Origin: Myxococcales bacterium | Lineage (GTDB): Bacteria; Myxococcota_A; Polyangia; Fen-1088 | Assembly (NCBI GenBank): GCA_003170035.1 | Contig: PMZX01000515.1 | Coordinates: 664-9,856, forward strand | DNA: 9,193 nt | Direction: 5' to 3' | Shown here: piece by piece, positions 6,870 to 9,193 of the stretch | How the letters are laid out: every line of letters starts with the position of its first letter | How positions within the stretch are numbered: the first letter of the stretch is position 1 | Translations under genes and position numbers: made by a program | The notes under the pieces: generated by a model | What the model was told of the DNA's origin: nothing | The model's database searches: none | The model's input: the letters and a program-made list of their open reading frames with translations, nothing else

Positions 6870-8789
6870 ATGAATCTCCGGCGCACGAGGTGCCTCCTTG
6901 ATCGCGGGATCCCGGTCGCGCTGCTCGTGCTCCTGGCGACATGTGGCCCGCGCCCGGCTGCGCCGGACGCCCGCGCCGTCGGCAGCGGCGACTTCGAGAG
7001 AAATGTGGACGTGCCCATGCGTGACGGGGTCAGGCTGCGCGCGGACGTCATGCGGCCAGCCGGGCGCGGTCCGTTCCCCACGCTGGTCTACCGAACCCCG
7101 TACGACAAGGAACAGGAACGCCGGGAGTACACCACCTTTGCGCACGCACTGGAACGCGGTTACGCCGTCGTGGTGCAGGACGTGCGGGGCCGCTACGCCT
7201 CCGAGGGCGAGTTTCGTCCCTACCAACAGGAAGGCCAGGACGGCTTCGACACCATCGAGTGGGCCGCAGCCCAGGCCTGGTCGAGTGGCGCCGTGGGCAC
7301 GTTCGGCCTGTCCTATCCGGGGGCAGCGCAGTGGATGGCGGCGGTGGAGCATCCCCCGCATCTCAAGGCGATGGCTCCGGCCATGACCTTCTCGTCGCAC
7401 GAGAACTTCATCTACGCGCGCGGGCCCTTCGACATGTCATGGCTCGAATGGGTGTGGAACGACATCGCTCCTGACAGCCGCGCCCGACGGCACCTGGCCG
7501 GGCCGTCGAGCTTCGACCAAGCCGTTGCGGCGTGGAGCACGCAAGGCCCGCGCATGGAGAGCGTGCTGCCGTTGGAACGCATGGACGCCCTCCGCGAGGT
7601 CGCGCCCTTTTACTACGAGTGGTTGCGCCACCCGCTGGAGGACCCGTGGTGGGATTGGGCCGATCTGCGTTCCAAGTACGACAGGACCCAGGCGGCGGTT
7701 TTCAACCTGTCGGGCTGGTACGACGAGGGCAACGGGCCCGAGGGTGCGGTGGAGAACTTCCTCGGACTTCTGGCCGCCCGTCACGGCCAGGCTGCAGGGG
7801 TGGCCCTGCTTATCGGGCCTTGGGTTCACGGCGTGAAAGAGACGGCCAGCGCAGTGGCCGGTGAACGCCGCTTCGCCGACAATGCAAAGATCGACTACGA
7901 CAGTCTGGTCCTCGACTGGATGGACCACCACCTGCGCGGTATTGCCAACGGCGTGGGCAGTGGCAACCCGATCCGCTACTACGTGATGGGCGCGGACACT
8001 TGGCGGGAGTCCCGCGAGTGGCCGCCCGCCGCGGTTCGCACCAGTTTCTACCTGCAACAGGCCGGAACGTTGACATGGGAACCCTCAACGGGTTCCCATA
8101 CCCTCCCGCGATGGTTCGCCGCCGGCAACGAGGGCGCGCGCGAAGCGCGCGGGGTGGGCAGGGTGGCCGGCGGTCCCGAAGCCCCCGCAGGGGGAGCCGG
8201 CGGGCTCCCCACGCGAGCACGCAGCCTTGCGGCCAGTGGGTCGAGCGCCTTCGTCTCTGATCCCGCCCACCCGGTCACCAACAAGTACGACGACCTGGGC
8301 GCGTACGATTACCGCGAGCTGGCCCTGCGCAAGGACCTGCTCACCTTCGACAGTGAGCCACTGGCCGCCGACACCGAGGTCACCGGCCCCATCGACGCGG
8401 AAGTCTTCGTCAGTTGCACCTGCCGCGACCTTGACCTGTGGGTACGGCTTTACGACGTGGCACCCGACGGTGCGGCCTGGAATCTCATGAGCCCGGGCCC
8501 CGACGTGATGCGCGCCAGCTACCGTGACAGGGGCAAGGGCCACCAACTGCTACGGCCGGGCCGGATCTACCAGATCGACGTGCGCGGGCCAGTGACCAGC
8601 AATCTTTTCAAGCAGAGTCACCGGATCCGCGCGCAGATTTCCGGTTCCTTCTTCCCCGACTTCTCCCGCAACCTGCAAAGCGGCGAAAGCGAGATCACCG
8701 CGGCCAGCCTCCGCAAAGCCACAATCCGCATCTACCACGATCGGCTTCATTCCTCGCGCGTGGTGCTGCCCATCGTGGCGGGACAGTGA
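6870..8789 (+). CDS. CocE/NonD-family serine hydrolase (S15 type), probable lipoprotein
   Basis: 639 residues. This family of alpha/beta hydrolases cleaves esters or amides (cocaine esterase, X-Pro dipeptidyl peptidase, glutaryl-7-ACA acylase); the substrate here cannot be told. Signal: MNLRRTR, a hydrophobic stretch, then lipobox LATC with Cys25, so it is probably lipid-anchored outside the inner membrane. Hydrolase domain from about 44 (VDVPMRDGVRLRADV): oxyanion tyrosine Y78 in YRTPYDK, nucleophile S148 in GLSYPG, catalytic Asp D285 in SGWYDEG, and His H320 in GPWVHG. A helical cap lies between about 175 and 270. The C-terminal jelly-roll domain runs from about 460 (DPAHPV, TEVTGPI, LWVRLYDV, HRIRAQISGSFFPDFSRN). 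Odd: about 50 low-complexity Gly/Ala/Arg/Pro residues (~408-457) sit where relatives have a short loop. It is divergent from the cyclase gene. Confidence 0.95.
   Translation: MNLRRTRCLLDRGIPVALLVLLATCGPRPAAPDARAVGSGDFERNVDVPMRDGVRLRADVMRPAGRGPFPTLVYRTPYDKEQERREYTTFAHALERGYAVVVQDVRGRYASEGEFRPYQQEGQDGFDTIEWAAAQAWSSGAVGTFGLSYPGAAQWMAAVEHPPHLKAMAPAMTFSSHENFIYARGPFDMSWLEWVWNDIAPDSRARRHLAGPSSFDQAVAAWSTQGPRMESVLPLERMDALREVAPFYYEWLRHPLEDPWWDWADLRSKYDRTQAAVFNLSGWYDEGNGPEGAVENFLGLLAARHGQAAGVALLIGPWVHGVKETASAVAGERRFADNAKIDYDSLVLDWMDHHLRGIANGVGSGNPIRYYVMGADTWRESREWPPAAVRTSFYLQQAGTLTWEPSTGSHTLPRWFAAGNEGAREARGVGRVAGGPEAPAGGAGGLPTRARSLAASGSSAFVSDPAHPVTNKYDDLGAYDYRELALRKDLLTFDSEPLAADTEVTGPIDAEVFVSCTCRDLDLWVRLYDVAPDGAAWNLMSPGPDVMRASYRDRGKGHQLLRPGRIYQIDVRGPVTSNLFKQSHRIRAQISGSFFPDFSRNLQSGESEITAASLRKATIRIYHDRLHSSRVVLPIVAGQ
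8075..8210. repeat. Cluster of GC-rich hairpins inside the hydrolase gene
   Basis: Four inverted repeats occur within 136 bases: a perfect 10-bp stem ATGGGAACCC / GGGTTCCCAT with a 5-base loop (8075-8084, 8090-8099); CGCGCGC / GCGCGCG with loop GAA (8135-8141, 8145-8151); CCCCC / GGGGG with loop GCA (8182-8186, 8190-8194); and GGGGAGC / GCTCCCC with a 6-base loop (8191-8197, 8204-8210), which competes with the third. GCCGGCGG is repeated directly at 8166-8173 and 8196-8203. The frame stays open and the cluster encodes most of the low-complexity insert. It resembles an intragenic palindromic (REP- or MITE-like) element, though no family is recognised. Confidence 0.6.
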
Positions 8790-8820
8790 GACTCATCCGA
8801 CTCGTCGGCGATCTGGAAAG

Positions 8821-8834
8821 CCGCGTGAACGCGG
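8821..8834. terminator. Weak hairpin between convergent genes
   Basis: CCGCG and CGCGG form a 5-bp stem with a TGAA loop in the 67-base gap between the hydrolase stop (8789) and the convergent propeller-gene stop (8857). There is no T-run on either strand. CGTCGGCG is repeated directly at 8803-8810 and 8846-8853. A terminator is plausible only by position. Confidence 0.25.
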
Positions 8835-8856
8835 TCAGTTGGAGTCGTCGGCGTCG

Positions 8857-9159
8857 TCAGTAATGCAGGATAGCGCTATGACTGCCGACGGCCCAGACGT
8901 CGTTGGGGCCGCTGCCCCACACGCCAAAGAGCCCATAGGTGGAGCCGCTGACAACGCTGCCCCAAGCGGAGCCGTTCCAGTGCAGGATGGCGCCGTCGGA
9001 GCTGACGGCCCAGAAGTCGCTGGGGCCGCTGCCCCACACGCCATAGAAATTCGAGGTGGTCCCGCTGGCGACAGCAGCCCAGGCGGAGCCGTCCCAGTGC
9101 AGGACGGCGCCTTTGTCGCCCACGGCCCAGACGTCGTTGCGGCCGCTGCCCCACACCCC
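8857..9159 (-). repeat. 117-bp tandem repeat coding for propeller blades
   Basis: Three copies of a 117-bp unit are visible, the last incomplete. GTGTGGGGCAGCGGCCCC-like starts recur at about 9156, 9039 and 8922 on the minus strand. The copies are very similar at DNA level, which points to recent duplication or gene conversion and makes this spot prone to assembly error and copy-number change. Confidence 0.75.
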
Positions 9160-9193
9160 CCTGAAATAGAGGGAGCTGTTGCCGCTGGAGGCG
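8857..9193 (-). CDS. Beta-propeller repeat protein, C-terminal fragment (5' end outside window)
   Basis: The frame is open to the right edge, giving at least 112 residues of the C-terminus. Three units of 39 residues follow the pattern GVWGSGxNDVWAVGxxGAILHWDGSAW, which is rich in Trp, Gly and Ser. Such repeats form beta-propeller blades (kelch/BNR/YCF48-like) and are common in secreted or surface proteins of myxobacteria, usually after a lipoprotein signal; here the N-terminus is missing, so location is unknown. An in-frame GTG at 9156 falls inside a repeat and is not a credible start. The last unit stops at ILHY, in the middle of a blade, so closure may use strands from the N-terminus. It is convergent with the hydrolase gene. 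Confidence 0.85.
   Translation of the reverse strand, partial: ASSGNSSLYFRGVWGSGRNDVWAVGDKGAVLHWDGSAWAAVASGTTSNFYGVWGSGPSDFWAVSSDGAILHWNGSAWGSVVSGSTYGLFGVWGSGPNDVWAVGSHSAILHY

Noticed and set aside
6798..8057. Long minus-strand open frames (6798-7400, 7437-8057) opposite the hydrolase
   Set aside because: They overlap a hydrolase with a complete catalytic triad, lack plausible starts, and show no domain.
6800..8082. Shared 10-mer ACATGGGAAC at 6800-6809 and 8073-8082
   Set aside because: Flanking bases differ and a single 10-base match in 9 kb is not evidence for a repeat family.
8857..9193. Regular repeats that might suggest a CRISPR array
   Set aside because: The unit is 117 bp without separate spacers and is translated in one frame into propeller blades.

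Overview
The window is a GC-rich stretch of bacterial chromosome, probably from a Myxococcota (former deltaproteobacterial) organism or a near relative. The evidence is indirect: several probable lipoproteins, a GVWGSGPNDVWAVG-type beta-propeller protein of a kind common in myxobacteria, a YD-like repeat lipoprotein, and a multidomain c-di-GMP enzyme. No rRNA, tRNA, CRISPR array, integrase or insertion sequence was seen. The window reads as ordinary chromosome with some accessory content.

Layout. (1) 1-1837, minus strand: the hflK-hflC pair for the SPFH membrane complex that controls the FtsH protease. hflC runs off the left edge; the two genes overlap by ATGA and hflC has an excellent ribosome binding site. 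(2) 1838-1926: divergent intergenic region with a strong sigma70-like promoter on the plus strand. (3) 1927-2427, plus strand: a small probable lipoprotein of unknown function. (4) 2464-4740 and 4750-6675, minus strand: a two-gene unit. The first gene is a GAF-GGDEF diguanylate cyclase with an extra sugar-binding-protein-like domain at its C-terminus. The second, 9 nt downstream, is a 758-residue probable lipoprotein with about nine ~33-residue YD-like repeats and a helical C-terminal region. (5) 6676-6869: divergent intergenic region with a possible ECF-type promoter. (6) 6870-8789, plus strand: an S15/CocE-type serine hydrolase with a lipoprotein signal and an odd insert built on a cluster of hairpins. 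(7) 8857-9193, minus strand: the C-terminal end of a beta-propeller repeat protein that runs off the right edge.

How the genes relate. hflKC is membrane protease quality control and stands apart from the rest. The cyclase and the repeat lipoprotein are probably co-transcribed and translationally coupled, so a small-molecule signal, c-di-GMP and an envelope protein may be linked, but that is inference. The hydrolase is divergent from this unit and shares only the intergenic region. The points most worth a second look are the unusual GAF-GGDEF-Peripla_BP architecture without a membrane segment, and the hairpin-rich in-frame insert in the hydrolase.
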